Positions 24,170 through 35,659 of a DNA stretch of 64,000 nucleotides are shown here, piece after piece (the stretch's first letter is position 1; the number at the start of each line of letters is the position of its first letter). The notes beneath the pieces were generated by a model. The model had not been told where the DNA came from and did not search any database. It saw only the letters and a program-made list of their open reading frames with translations. The position numbers were made by a program, and so were the translations under genes. The stretch is from Schistosoma haematobium (lineage: Eukaryota > Platyhelminthes > Trematoda > Strigeidida > Schistosomatidae), in NCBI RefSeq assembly GCF_000699445.3, contig NC_067200.1:14576510-14640509 (forward strand), in the 5' to 3' direction.

Positions 24170-24213
<44 letters not shown>
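24170..24213. repeat. (AT)n microsatellite, left of rDNA fragment
   Basis: Uninterrupted AT dinucleotide run. Confidence 0.95.
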
Positions 24214-24214
<1 letters not shown>

Positions 24215-24457
24215 CCGCTGAAGTCTAGGGTAAATACCACTAAGCCAGGGTACATGCAGTCCAGCACGAAGCCAGGTGCATATTTCATTCTATATTTTTG
24301 GTTCGTGATAATGATCCTTCCATAGGTTCACCTAAGACTTTTAATTCCTCTAAATAGTCAAATGGAGTCATCTCAGCATCAATCGAGCAGCAAAGCCATT
24401 ACAACGACACCAATTCAACGAGCTCATTAAATCATTCAAGCGGTAGTAGCGTTGGGC

Positions 24458-24460
<3 letters not shown>
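24214..24460 (-). pseudogene. 18S rRNA 3' end plus ITS1 start, displaced fragment
   Basis: Read on the minus strand, 24460 down to 24308 is the 3' end of the small-subunit rRNA: GAATGATTTAATGAGCTCG, GAATTGGTGTCGTTGTAATG, AGAGGAATTAAAAGTC, TAGGTGAACCTATGGAAGG, ending ATCATTA. The usual stretch between AAAAGTC and TAGGTGAACC (containing AACAAGG) is deleted by about 14 bases, so it cannot be functional rRNA. 24307-24214 would then be the start of ITS1 (inference from position). The piece is cut off exactly by (AT)n runs on both sides and lies far from any rDNA array in this window. Confidence 0.85.

Positions 24461-24499
<39 letters not shown>
24461..24499. repeat. (AT)n microsatellite, right of rDNA fragment
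   Basis: AT dinucleotide run that starts directly at the GGGCGGT end of the 18S fragment. Confidence 0.95.
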
Positions 24500-24502
<3 letters not shown>

Positions 24503-24880
24503 CATGAAGGGTGAATCATAGCAAAGGGCTTCACTTACCTCTTATTATTGAGAAAACATTTATTTCTTAATAATACAGGTGTGTTGGGTTTTACAAGTTT
24601 TTGTCCAAGTAAGTTACCTTAATTATTAAATGGAGTATATTTTTTGTTATGTAATTATTTCAAGATAGGTTTCAGATGTGTTACAACTGCTTTAAATGTT
24701 CCCTTAAAAAAATATCTGTTCATAACGTGAAGATAAACATGTAAATAAAAGGCTGATGGATTTATATTTGGCTTGTTCTTAATTACTGAATGATAAAAAA
24801 TGTTCAGCTTAAAAGATATACCTCCATCAACCATTTTATTTCTCATTATATATAGATTTCTCGAGATTGTAGTATATTCA
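24500..24880. other. AT-rich stretch, nothing recognised
   Basis: No gene or repeat supported. Confidence 0.4.
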
Positions 24881-24882
24881 AA

Positions 24883-24990
24883 GTTGAATTCATAAGTCGA
24901 TCTAAGTTAGAACATCATTGAAAACCTGGAAACACTAGACGGATGTTTCATACAGGTATAAAACTCCCCGAGAAGTGTATATCCACGATA
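24883..24990 (-). repeat. family 2 SINE fragment
   Basis: Minus-strand hammerhead and tail remnant (complement of CCAGGTTTTCAATGATG and GTCTAGTGTTTCC). The core is broken. Confidence 0.65.
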
Positions 24991-25080
24991 TGTATTTAGA
25001 GACAGTATCGAAATTCAATATTCTATGTATGAAACTGTCTTCATGTAAAGTCAACTAAGAAGATAAATATGAAAATTTTT

Positions 25081-25447
25081 TAACCCCTTCTGACTGGCTT
25101 CAAGATGTATATTCTGGAATTCTAGTAAAAAGCAGTAACCAGTGGAGTTCAACCGGGTCAGTTATGAGATAGTAACTCATTGATAACAATGGTGGATGTG
25201 TCGCTCAATTACGTGGACTGGTTGAAGTTAGACATTAACACTGTTAGATGCCGACAAGCTCACTGGTATAATTGTTGAGCGCTCGTGCGCAAGACTGATA
25301 TGTCATGTATTCGAATTTTGCGAGATGGAGTCGTGGATGCACACTTCTGAGGAAAGGCATACTAATTCGAAATGGCCGTTCAGTGGTTTCAGGTTTTCCA
25401 TGGTGATCTATCTTCAATTGACTCATGATCTCAACTATTGAAATTAA
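25081..25447 (+). repeat. family 2A SINE
   Basis: Starts with the tail terminus AACCCCTTCTGA fused to an internal point of the head (CTGGCTTCAAGATG), another tail-to-head join. The long head, a tRNA-like segment (TGGTATAATTGTTGAGC; TATTCGAATTTTG), a hammerhead with CTGAGGA but a non-pairing stem II, and the 2A tail follow. Confidence 0.8.
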
Positions 25448-25449
25448 GC

Positions 25450-25930
25450 ATTAATATTTGTCAGTACATCAGTTGTGAACATGTGAGATATAACAAACAT
25501 CACCTCGATTAAGATTGGAAAGATATTTTATTGAGGTAAGTCATCATTTGATAGTCATTGATTTAATTCAAGCAATAAATCTGATTGAATTTCTTTTAAT
25601 TAATCTTTTTTATTTCATTACAATTTGTTATCCTTCTTATTTATTATAAATCAAAAGAGTTTACTATTATTACTTAGAAATCTTTCTTTGAAAGATCTCC
25701 TGAAAAAATAGCCTTTAGGAACTCATATAAGTTCAATTACATGCTGGGAATTTCCACGCAAATAACATTATTTTACCAACATTACTAATTGCCTACATTG
25801 TATTTGCTTTAAAGTAATTCATCCCATTGCAAAATTAATTTGTATTCACAACCATAGAACCTGAAGGGAAACTACTGGATGTCACAAAAAGTTTCTCACT
25901 TATCGATACCACAGTATACTCGAGTTTAAA
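25450..25930. other. AT-rich stretch, nothing recognised
   Basis: No gene or repeat supported. Confidence 0.4.
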
Positions 25931-25934
25931 TTCA

Positions 25935-26030
25935 CTTGGTATTGTTTGGCTTGTATCTTCCCATTGAGGTTTAAGACTGCAATTGATCAGTCTGTTATTG
26001 GCATATGTGCATACTGTGCGTATACCTCGA
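25935..26030. repeat. Sm-alpha outer flank segment, isolated
   Basis: Carries TTCCCATTGAGGTTTAAGAC and AATTGATCAGTCTGTTATTGG, the segment adjoining Sm-alpha copies at 23190, 39790 and 43565, but without a tRNA head or ribozyme. Confidence 0.6.
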
Positions 26031-26034
26031 TATT

Positions 26035-26808
26035 ACTCGAGTTTAGTTAATTTTCAGAATTACTATCCAAAACATTTATTGATTCATAGTAGTATGTTTT
26101 GTATCATCCAAGAACAAGTGTGTTATTTAAAAATACTAGGAAATAATACTGTAGAAAGCTTGATATTAAAGTATATATCATCTGATTACATAGTTGTACA
26201 CTTCACATGGTGGAACTTTAAATAAGTTGGCAACAAAATAGTAAGCCAAAGGTTTTCACTATATGTTCATCCGTATGAAATGATATTATTTTCCACTCAT
26301 AATAAACATAATAACTGTTGCATAAAGTAATGAAATTTTCGTTTATTTCAATATAGTTACTTCAACCGTAAGAATTAAATATCACTTTTTATTTGCATAC
26401 CTATATCTGCAGCATTTAGACTTAAGTGTGTCATGTTGTTGGCATCCACAACACACATCAACTGGGTAAATGTAAAGGGAAAATAAACTTACTTATCATC
26501 TAATGAGATGAATATCTCACCTGCTAAATAAGTGTATCATTGTTACGTAGTAGATAATGTATTCTGAAATTTGAATTGAAGAATACTAACTTGATATCTG
26601 AATAACCATACCATTATGGATACAAGTAACTTCAATGAAAAAAACTCTCAAATATAGCAATATGAATGCAAATCTTATTATTGAGACTATTCATTTTTTA
26701 TCTACATTTTCTGTAAATTTCTGTGCAGTCCCATGTTTTATCATGTAAAATTACATTTAGTTAAACCAGTGTTTTCAATACAACAGTAGTTGGCACCAGA
26801 TTTCGACT
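26035..26808. other. AT-rich stretch, nothing recognised
   Basis: No gene or repeat supported. Confidence 0.4.
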
Positions 26809-26814
26809 GCTAGT

Positions 26815-27324
26815 TTGTGACTTTATATCCGGCATTTTATCACGTGATTTATCCACCAATCAAAATACGACTAATACAATCTTAGCATTGTGCCAAAACC
26901 AATGACGTTCGACCGGTATGAGCAGCCTAGAGTCCTGTTGATCCTGTGTCCGCTTAGCCCGTCCACTTGAGTCCAGAACACAAATCTCAGTCTCTGCAAT
27001 ATGAATCATTTACTTCAAACATACTGGGTTTATATACCAACTAAACAGACCACATCGTACCATAAAATAGGAAACAACAGTTGTACAAGATTTGGCCAAA
27101 TGTGGCTGTGAATGAGGGATATAGTATTTAATAGACAGGGCATAATTCAAGAATGGTAAATCGTATAATAATAGTTCATAGGTCAAAATAAAGCTTATAA
27201 TAAAAGGAATATAAATATACATAATTTAATTGTTGAATAGTTATACCATAAGAATATATAGATAATATTAGTCAATTAATGTCTCAGAAGTTACTCGTGA
27301 TTTAATCTTCGCTCGGATATAACA
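26815..27324 (+). repeat. solo-LTR-like repeat, copy 2, with 6-bp duplication
   Basis: Same family as 16473-16951. Flanked by the direct repeat GCTAGT at 26809-26814 and 27325-27330, the length expected of an LTR-retrotransposon target-site duplication. This supports the boundaries TTGT..AACA. Confidence 0.7.
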
Positions 27325-27374
27325 GCTAGTTTGCACGCTTACATCATCTATATATATACCATAAACTTACATAC

Positions 27375-27458
27375 AAATAAAGAAGGAACGAATTGAGCGA
27401 AGAAATTTCTTTTCAATTGAAAAGAAATTTCTTCGCTCAATTCGTTCCTTCTTTATTT
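27375..27458. repeat. perfect 84-bp palindrome
   Basis: Two 42-base arms (27375-27416 and 27417-27458) are exact reverse complements with no spacer, centred on TCAATTGA. No similarity to the other repeats here. Confidence 0.97.
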
Positions 27459-27940
27459 ACCAAATGGCAAAATGGGAATTTTCATTACATACAAATGATG
27501 CAATAGTAAAATACTTTATATAAAACTTATATAGACAGATAATCGTAAATCTTTTTTTCATCATATTCCCATCATAGATACAATATTATATTCACTTTTA
27601 AAAAGGTAAATGTATGAAACCACTTCAAGTGTTTTTTATGTATCTTATAAAGTATGTTATCGAGTAAATCATCTACTTGGTATTAAATGTCTTTAAACAC
27701 TTCTTCATTTTTATTCACATTTCTAGTTCGTCATTATTCAAGTTCTTGTCAGTATAACTACTCAAACATGTGACTGATACCTGAAATGTTAGGTATGCGT
27801 GTAGTGAGCGAAGAAGTCTAATAAGGATAACCAATTATTATTGTTGTTTATTGCCAAATTACAGAAAGCCTTGATAAAATATGAAAACCATACATCAAAT
27901 ACAACATTTACATATCTTCCATCAGTTTTCCTTTAAATAC
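27459..27940. other. AT-rich stretch, nothing recognised
   Basis: No gene or repeat supported. Confidence 0.4.
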
Positions 27941-27944
27941 TTTA

Positions 27945-28100
27945 TGATCATTTCAATTCTGTTTTGTACTCCAATTCTTCTCTGTTTTTCTTTCTGTTCT
28001 TCTCAGCTCGATCTTCTAAGTCTTTTGCTGCCAGGCATTCCACCACCGATTGGTGTTATATACTACTTATATCTGTCGACATAAGTAGCATACATCACAT
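27945..28100 (+). repeat. repeat E, ends in a hairpin
   Basis: Shared with 41935-42095 and, inverted, 45035-45140. Its conserved end TACTACTTATATCTGTCGAC continues into ATAAGTAGCATA, so it can fold into a stem-loop. No coding capacity. Class unknown. Confidence 0.6.
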
Positions 28101-28109
28101 GCGTGTTTC

Positions 28110-29030
28110 AACAACGATTATTCTTTCAGAATGAATACTAAGAGAGTACTTGTTGAAGTTCCCAAACATGTAAATGGGTGAATTACGTAAATATTTAAGT
28201 TTTCGTTTCGGTTTTTCGTTGTAAATATATACATTACATTTCAGGCTAGGCATATCGCGTTTATACTAAATTTAGTGTATTTCAATAGAAGATTTAGGAT
28301 CTTGTATCATTTCTATAAAGAGATTCTTTTTGTAGATTCTTCCAAACGTCCACAAAAAATGAGGAATAGAAATAATTGAAGCAGTTCATTTACAATACAA
28401 GATAGTTTCTCATATGTGATGCATATGAAGATGTGTCTTTGACCCCTGAATAATCGCAGCTTACACTAACTGGATATTTTAAATTATGGCTTCAGACTGA
28501 TTGCTCTTATCCGGAAACTGTAAAATATGCGTCGATTCATAACCATATGATGATTTAATTGCTTTTCTAGAAACCTACGGATGAAAACACTTTATCACAA
28601 CATCATTCTTATGTCTGCATATCTCAGAAAAATGTTTTCCACTATTGATAGTACGATAATTCTCTCTTTTATACCCGAACCAAACACAAACAACAACCAA
28701 TAGTTTTAGTACAAAGAGACGAGTTACTCTTCATCAAATGGATTGAAGCTATTATAAAAACATACAAGATATTACCATTGGACACCTGTTTTTTTCTAAG
28801 ATTTGACTGTTGAATGAAGAGCTGTTATTTTCGACATACTGTGATAGAATTTAAACATACAAACCCCATAGAAATCTGTCTTAATTCTTATCACATAAAA
28901 CTCATTGTAAACTCAGGGAGATTTTCTTATAATGCTTCATTTTTAGAAGATTTTCACTGCTCTAATCTATCTGTTAAATGTTTCAGTTTGTCAGGAAATT
29001 ATGTACTGCGATAACCCAAAAAACAATTGT
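28110..29030. other. AT-rich stretch, nothing recognised
   Basis: No gene or repeat supported. Confidence 0.4.
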
Positions 29031-29035
29031 GGTAC

Positions 29036-29380
29036 TTATGAGTCGATCAATGTTAAACCACCATCAAGAGCCTGGAAGCACTGGATGGCCGTTTCGTTCT
29101 AATATTTGACCCCTCAACAGTGTGTATTCACGATCTCGCGTTCAAGACTCAAATGCAGGACCTTCGGTCTCGCACGCGAACGTTTGACTTCTAGGCGAAT
29201 AGGTCAGCGTCTAACGATGCTAATGTCCAACTTCCATCAGTCCATGATGTTGCGTAAACATCAATTGTCTTCGGTGAGTAGCAGCCTCACACTCGGCATG
29301 GTTGAACTTCACTGATCTCGGCTTTTGACTAGAGCTATGCGAATTCCCTCTCGAAGCTGGTCACTAGTGACCACTTCATA
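29036..29380 (-). repeat. family 2 SINE, degenerate
   Basis: Minus-strand copy running from the head (29380 side) through a tRNA-like part to the hammerhead remnant at 29070-29125 (TTGAGGG core) and the 2B-like tail. Confidence 0.75.
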
Positions 29381-29395
29381 ATTTTCAATATAGGG

Positions 29396-29640
29396 TTGTG
29401 GTTAATCATTAACGCCATGGGATACAAGCTCAGTGGTTTAAAGGTAAACGTTCGCGCGCAAGATCGAATTTCCTGGGTTCAACATCCGTATGCTGGGTCG
29501 TCGATGCCCGTTGTTGAGGAGTCCCATACTAGAACGAACCGGTCGTCCAGTGCTTCTAAGTACTTAATGGTGGTCTAACATTGACTGATTAATTATTCCA
29601 ATGAACATAAAAAATCTCCACATCCCTTTACTGATGAATA
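29396..29640 (+). repeat. family 2B SINE, head-to-head with its neighbour
   Basis: Plus-strand copy: GCTCAGTGGTTTAAAGGTAA, GGGTTCAACATCC, a hammerhead with TTGAGGA, damaged GAAC and GTC, then a 2B tail (CTCCACATCCCTTTACTGAT). It lies 15 bases from the inverted copy at 29036-29380. Confidence 0.75.
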
Positions 29641-30000
29641 TGATACTGTTACAGTTTGGGTATTTCTGTCGAAACTGAGAACTGATACGATGTAATTAAT
29701 TACTGTCGATTACCGAACCAGAACAAAAGAACAAAAATTGTCATAGAAATCGTCATATCAACAAATTCAAACCAATGGTACAATAAGATTTGTTTGTCCA
29801 CAATGGTCTTTACGATCGTTTAAAACAACAACCATAATTACAAAAATTGTCCATGCTTCATTCGTTATTCTCACTCATTCTGAGCTCTAACGCTTAACGT
29901 ATCTGTAGCTATAAACTGAGTCAAAAATATGGGAATATTAGAGACAATCGATAGAACGTTATTACAACTGAACAGGATCAAGAGTATTAACTGTCATAAC
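29640..30000. other. AT-rich stretch, nothing recognised
   Basis: No gene or repeat supported. Confidence 0.4.
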
Positions 30001-30491
30001 TTGTGACCTGTGCCCTGTTAATGTATAACGTAACGATAGCGCAAATTAGAGAGCAGTGATTTATCGATTGGATCAATGACGCGTAAACCCGTATGAGCAG
30101 TCTAGAGTCCTTAATGGCCCTGCTTCCTGCCTAGCCCAGCCAGTTAAGTCCAGAACACCAATCTCAGCCTCTGCAATATGAATCATTTACTTCAAACATA
30201 CTGGGTTAATATACCTGCTAAACAGACCAATAAAATAGGAAACAACATTTGTACAAGATTTGGCCAAATGTGGCTGTGAATGAGGGATGTAGTATTTAAT
30301 AGACAGGGCATAATTCAAGAATGGTAAATCGTATAATAATAGTTCATAGGTTAAAATAAGGCTCATAAATAGTGGGACATGAATATGAATAGCTTAGTTA
30401 TTTAACAATTATGCGACAAAAATATACGTATAGTATTGGTCCATAAATGGATCCCAAAGTTATCATTCATTATGCTTATAGGGCAATAACA
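30001..30491 (+). repeat. solo-LTR-like repeat, copy 3
   Basis: Same family and orientation as 16473-16951 and 26815-27324, sharing GGCTGTGAATGAGGGATGTA and GAATGGTAAATCGTATAATA. No clear flanking duplication. Confidence 0.6.
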
Positions 30492-32695
30492 TAAACACAT
30501 CATCTTCATTGACCGATGCACTTAAAAGTCGCTCTAAAGTAAACAAGCTGATGTCATACCTTAGTGAATGCAACAATACACCAAAAAGATATCCGACTGT
30601 TTTCTAAGGTTATAAAAGCTATAAGTTTTGAAAAATATGGTAATTTGTTTGCGAACTTTAATATTTAACTACCTACCTATCTATGAATATGACATTTGCA
30701 CACTGCAAAACTTAAATGTATTGAGTGCTAAATGTATATGCTACCCCATTTAAGGTCTCAATTCTACTATTCGTATAAGAACTGATGAGCTTACTTCAAT
30801 GTTTAATTTAAAGCTTGGAATAAATTGAAGTTGTTTCCCTCGATACTGGAAGCCAAGGGGTACTGCAATAGACATAATACAATGTGAGTTTTTGCTCAAT
30901 ACAAAACCACGGACTGCAAAAATGGTGAAAACTATAAGCCTAAATTATCGCTGAGACTAATGCATAACGTTGTCACTACAGTTATCCTACGAAGATAATA
31001 CTATATCTAAAGGGCTGATTTCCCTTCTTAATGCCAGAAAAGTGGTATGATGGTTTCGTATGATCAGGGAGAGTTGAAGCATACGCTGGATTTCTGAATA
31101 TGTTGCAACGGCTTGATTCAACATCACGATCAGTTCAATGGCTACATCATTACTCTCTGGGTTTTTTTCAAGAAAATGAAAGGATCTTATGATCTAATAG
31201 TCCAGTATGGTTAGAATTCACAACAATAGAAGACGTAAAATAATGTAAATAAAGAACTGAACTTTTTGGATCTTCCAGAACATCATTTTGAATATCATGT
31301 ATGTTCTATCAATGCAAGCACTACGTAAAAGTGTTAATTCGTTTCCTTACTGTTGAGTTACTTACTGACATTATTTTGCATTGAATGGAAACCATAGAAC
31401 AATATTTCTATTAAAGCTTCTTAATTAGAATTTCATAAGATTCTAATTACAAGAACTGAATCGAACCTGATGCTAAATCTTCATGTAGTCCTAAAAATAT
31501 GATAAAAGTGGTTGGTATTCAGCGAATCACACTAGATCTCGCAATGCATAACTAATCGTAAATTACACCTTACCACTTTTACACTACGGTCGCTCCACTA
31601 TGAAATGTATGAAAATAATTTATGACACAAGTCTTATGAATGGTTGCTAATGCAAAAAAATAGCGAAAACGATAACCAAACTACTATTGAGTTATTTTAC
31701 AATTACGCTTATGGCATTCTGACTTACGAATTGTATTCATGTGAAATGTAGCGTACTGTAAGTGTCAAATTAAACCTCCGTCTTAATAGTAATGGTAAGA
31801 TATTAATAGCAGTTTTGGTCAACTCACAGAACATTAATAGTTATTTTTAAATGGATAAAATCTGATTACTGAACTCATCACCTTAAATAGCTACTATAAA
31901 GAGAAATTAATGTCAAGAATTAAAAATAGGTCTTTTGTTACCTCATTTCAATCACCTAAAAATACCAGAATTATTTATGAATGACAATAATAAACTAAAT
32001 AAGAACTTTCGTCTAAATTTGATCGATTAGTTTCATAGTATTTGGGCGCCGAGTTAATGTGAGACATTAAAGAGGAAGAATGTATTTGTAAAATCTCAGC
32101 GACGGAATTCGAAGTAAATCTAACATTTCACCTGGCAATCTGGTCCAAGCTTTTTCAAGGAAATATAATCAAACATCAAAATTATCGAATATAAATAGGT
32201 ACATGATTCTCCGGTTTACTGTATTCTGAATAGGTCATTCAATCAACGTTAACAAGTATTAAAGTAGGTATTTACATTCGTATGTAAGAGAAATGTGGTG
32301 TGAAACGAAAAGTGTTAAGATAACAGGTTGTGTGTATATAAATGAGAAGAAATTTCATTCATTATATATTGTGTTTGTAATAAATTCAACTGTACTACAG
32401 AATCATGCAAAACACAATGAAAACAGTAACAAATTATCAAGACATCAACTGGTAACACTTCATCATCATTTAATGACAAAACTTAATCTTATCGTAATGA
32501 TGTAAGGCAACCAAAAATATTTATCTGCTTATCATAAAAATTATCGATATTTCAAATGATGCATGCATGCATAATTGGGTTAATGGAATGAAAAATGACT
32601 GAGCAAAATGGTAAGCAAACACTAACACATCACGGGCATCCAAAAGAGAAAGCTAGAGAAAATACTCATATCAGAAGGTTTGATAATTTTAACAA
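30492..32695. other. AT-rich stretch, nothing recognised
   Basis: The longest repeat-poor part of the window. No exon-like coding segment, RNA gene or shared repeat found. Confidence 0.4.
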
Positions 32696-32699
32696 AGGC

Positions 32700-33120
32700 G
32701 ATTGAGATATCTATGGCCAATAAAATCCGATGGACCAGAGCTCAGTATATGTGATCAATTATGGACACATATACTCAACTGAAAGAATGTTCAAATCTTG
32801 AACAAAAAGAACGCCAAGAACAGCAAAGAAGTTTTAGAAGCTTGGCACTCAGGTCAATCAGCAAGCATATAGAAATCAGTCCAATTTATTAATCAATCAA
32901 AAAAAAATCATGGACAAATAAAGGACCAAGAGTCAGATCAGAGGGAAATAGAATCAAAATAAAAAGGCAGATAATGACATGTTAAAAGGCAACAAGAACC
33001 AATCAAGATCGATGTAAACAGAATAAGTTGTTTATCATATGTTGGAAGATTCGAATACATCACCTCTGCCTGAAGTTTATGATGATGATGTTAATTAAAA
33101 AGACAATCAGGCTTTACAGC
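32700..33120 (+). pseudogene. Penelope-like element C-terminal end, heavily decayed
   Basis: Plus-strand remnant of the same PLE family as 18.2-18.8 kb. AATGTTCAAATCTTGAACAA..GAAGCTTGGCACTCAGGTCA..CATATAGAAATC parallels the region encoding NVEI..AWHS..HIEI at 62541-63029, and the terminal-repeat text CACCTCTGCCTGAAGTTT follows near 33060. No continuous frame is left. Confidence 0.7.
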
Positions 33121-33371
33121 TTTAAGTCCTTAATGATGATAATTTACAAAGGCTGAAATAAGGCATGTATTAATGAATTTGACAATGTTAGAAATGATGA
33201 ACGTTTGCATCTGTTACGACATATATACTTCAAAATTATGTTATTTGCAAATCAGAAAGGTTATTTAATAAAGGTCAGAATGATTCGGAGTAGAGTTTTC
33301 AGTAGAATAAAATGCATAGTAGGAGAATTTCATCTTGTCAATTGAGATGATGATGACAGTAGTAATAATAA

Positions 33372-33590
33372 GTTCATGGATTGGTTGAAGTTAGACATTA
33401 TCACACCGGTGGTCTAGTGGTTAAGCGCTCGCGCGCGAGGTGGGATCGTGGATGCGCACTGCTGAGGAGTCCCGCAATAGGACGAAACGGCCGTCCAGTT
33501 CTTCTAGGTTTTCCTTGGTGGCCTGGCTTCAATTGACTCATGATGTCAACCATTGAAATAATAATATGCTTTTGTGAATATAGTATGTAA
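33372..33590 (+). repeat. family 2A SINE with B-box deletion
   Basis: Head TGGTTGAAGTTAGACATTA, A-box-like TGGTCTAGTGGTTAAGCG, then a deletion that removes the B box, followed by GGGATCGTGGATGCGCACTG, the hammerhead and a 2A tail. Without the B box, polymerase III transcription of this copy is doubtful. Confidence 0.82.
33454..33502 (+). ncRNA. hammerhead ribozyme (family 2), core intact
   Basis: Core CTGAGGA, stem II hairpin GTCCCGCAATAGGAC, GAAA, stem III ACGGCCGT (self-complementary), GTC cleavage site (after 33495). Stem I pairs only four bases (ACTG with CAGT) before mismatches, so activity could be weak. Confidence 0.75.
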
Positions 33591-33674
33591 TAAGAGGGGA
33601 GTTATCAACATAATTACAATAGAAAAAGGAATTATGTGAATTATGAATGATGGATATGAAGATTAAAATAGATG

Positions 33675-34070
33675 TTATAAAAAAAGATAGGAAGGGGGTA
33701 AGAAGTTTATAATATTAAGTTTACGTATCCGTGATCTAGTTGTAGGCCAAGGTAAACATAGAGGCTGGATATACCTATTCTGGATACATAAGTCTGGTTT
33801 ACCGGAGTTGATCCAAATGGCTTCAGCTATGTAGAGTAACCGTAATCTAGCTTCTTGAGGTAGATTTTTCAGAACTTGACATAAAACAAAGAAAGCTTCT
33901 TCTATATTGACATGATGTTCACTATCTACCACGTGAGAAAGAATAGTGCTGTTGATCGATTTAGTAACTCCTTTTTCCAACCATGCTAGCACATGTTCAC
34001 GAACACGCAAGGATAAAGCCCTCTGAGTACAGCCTGTGAAACTAGCTTCACAGGAGCAATTTATGAATTT
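33675..34070 (-). pseudogene. Penelope-like element, GIY-YIG C-terminal fragment
   Basis: On the minus strand: a Cys-rich start (NCSCEASFTG, where YIG is expected, upstream of 34010), then LRVREHVLAWLEKG, VDSEHHVNIEEAF and the C-terminal block LRLLYIAEAIWINSGKPDLC..QPLCLPWP. This matches the GIY-YIG end of the element at 6500-6838, a different PLE lineage from that at 18.2 kb. The RT is missing. The YIG motif is changed, so it is not functional. Confidence 0.82.
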
Positions 34071-34079
34071 CTTACGAAT

Positions 34080-34590
34080 TCTATTTTTAAACCTTTAACT
34101 AGGTGAAATCATTATTTAAAAAAGGGAAATACTGATTTTAATATAATCTGGCATTTGTTTGCAACCTTTCCTTTCGTTAATGTAGATAATCAGCAATAAG
34201 AAATACATTAGATGTATTTTACATTTAGGAAATAATTATAAATCTAATTGTAGCTCCAGCACAAATTATTCGATTTTATGGTGTAAAAGTGCGTCATGCC
34301 CAGCAACTAATCTGTCTGTATTGTTATTATCCTCCACATAATCAAAGATTAGTTCATATTCAATTGTCATTCAGAACTAATATAAGCTGATCATTAATTA
34401 CCCATTGAAACATTAAGTTTCTAGCCTTGTTTCTTACTTCTGTATGCTTATTTTGAATGAAAGATTGGATGACATTTAAAGTTTGGTATTCAGGTGAATG
34501 ACACAACACATATTTATAGACTATTCATAGTGTTTTATAATTTTGAAACTGATGAAATATATTCCAGGTTTTGTAACATTTTGAAGTATA
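34080..34590. other. AT-rich stretch, nothing recognised
   Basis: No gene or repeat supported. Confidence 0.4.
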
Positions 34591-34592
34591 AT

Positions 34593-34672
34593 AAATGGTG
34601 GTCTAACCTTAATCAATTCATGGTCTCAATCAAAAACTCAACAATCTCCACAACCTCTTACTGATAAATGTC
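34593..34672 (+). repeat. family 2B SINE tail fragment
   Basis: Only the 3' end: GGTGGTCTAACCTTAATCAA..CTCAATC..CAATCTCCACAACCTCTTAC. Confidence 0.75.
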
Positions 34673-34919
34673 TTTTTTAGTTTTTCATATTTCTAATAAC
34701 TGAACACAAATATTTCATATTTGGAGATTGATGGAAAAATTTGGATCATTAAATGATCCCTGTGGCTTGAAAATGAGTTAGAATATTGGTGATAAGTAGT
34801 TCAAGCAACTTATTATACTGATCATCGCTAACTATGCATCAGAAGGTGATTAACAAAAGTAAATACAATTTTGTATTTTGGATGTAAAGATTGCATACCA
34901 GATGAGATTGAAAAAAACC

Positions 34920-35190
34920 AAAATTATACTGTGTCCTCTGTTAGGACAGCTTCCGAGAACTTCAACTAAGTCTTCAAAGGCCCTAAAGGAGCCGAAGAGT
35001 TTCCATCCATTCAGAACGTGATGGAGCATTCTAATATATCAAAGCGCCATGCTACTATTGGACAGTAGTATAACATGCTTCTTTGCGGATTACCTGAATT
35101 ATCATGTTGATATAACAAACGCTAATATCTAAAAATATCCATAATTTTCCGTATGTTTAGATTCTTAGCCAAAAGGCACTTCTCCAGTCT
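34920..35190 (-). repeat. repeat C, second copy
   Basis: Reverse complement matches 12345-12612 (GCCCTAAAGGAGCCGAAGAG on the plus strand). Ends near ACAGAGGACACAG-like text. Confidence 0.55.
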
Positions 35191-35655
35191 TCTTATGTCT
35201 TCTGATTTGCGACTATGGGGTTCTATACATTTGAGTGCCGTAGTTGTATGCCGTATTCTGCGTTAATCAAGTAGCGAACTTAATATCCTCTATTTAATTA
35301 ACTATGAAAAGTTTCTTTTTATCTTACTATAGTTTGTAATAACAAAAACCATATCAAAGACATAGGTTTATATTAACTTCGTTGCATCATGAAATATGTA
35401 GGTAGTTTAACAAAATTCAGGATATAAAAAGTGTAGTTTAATGATCATAACTCCAATTATTTCAAATATATCCAAATCACTCTTGAAAAAGTACATTGCA
35501 CGTTGTTCGTATTCCTGAAATAAAAAAATGAATAGTATGCGGTAAGCTATAAAATGTATGGGTCATCCTGCAACCATACGGGTCACATTTGTCAGTAATT
35601 ATAAAACCGGGTTCAATTATCTGATTAGCGTGTATTCCTGTATGGGTATCAGACT
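35190..35655. other. AT-rich stretch, nothing recognised
   Basis: No gene or repeat supported. The RTE-like element starts near its right end. Confidence 0.35.
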
Positions 35656-35659
35656 ACAG

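Noticed and set aside
24214..24460. A functional 18S rRNA gene
   Set aside because: Only the 3' end is present, with an internal deletion in a conserved region.
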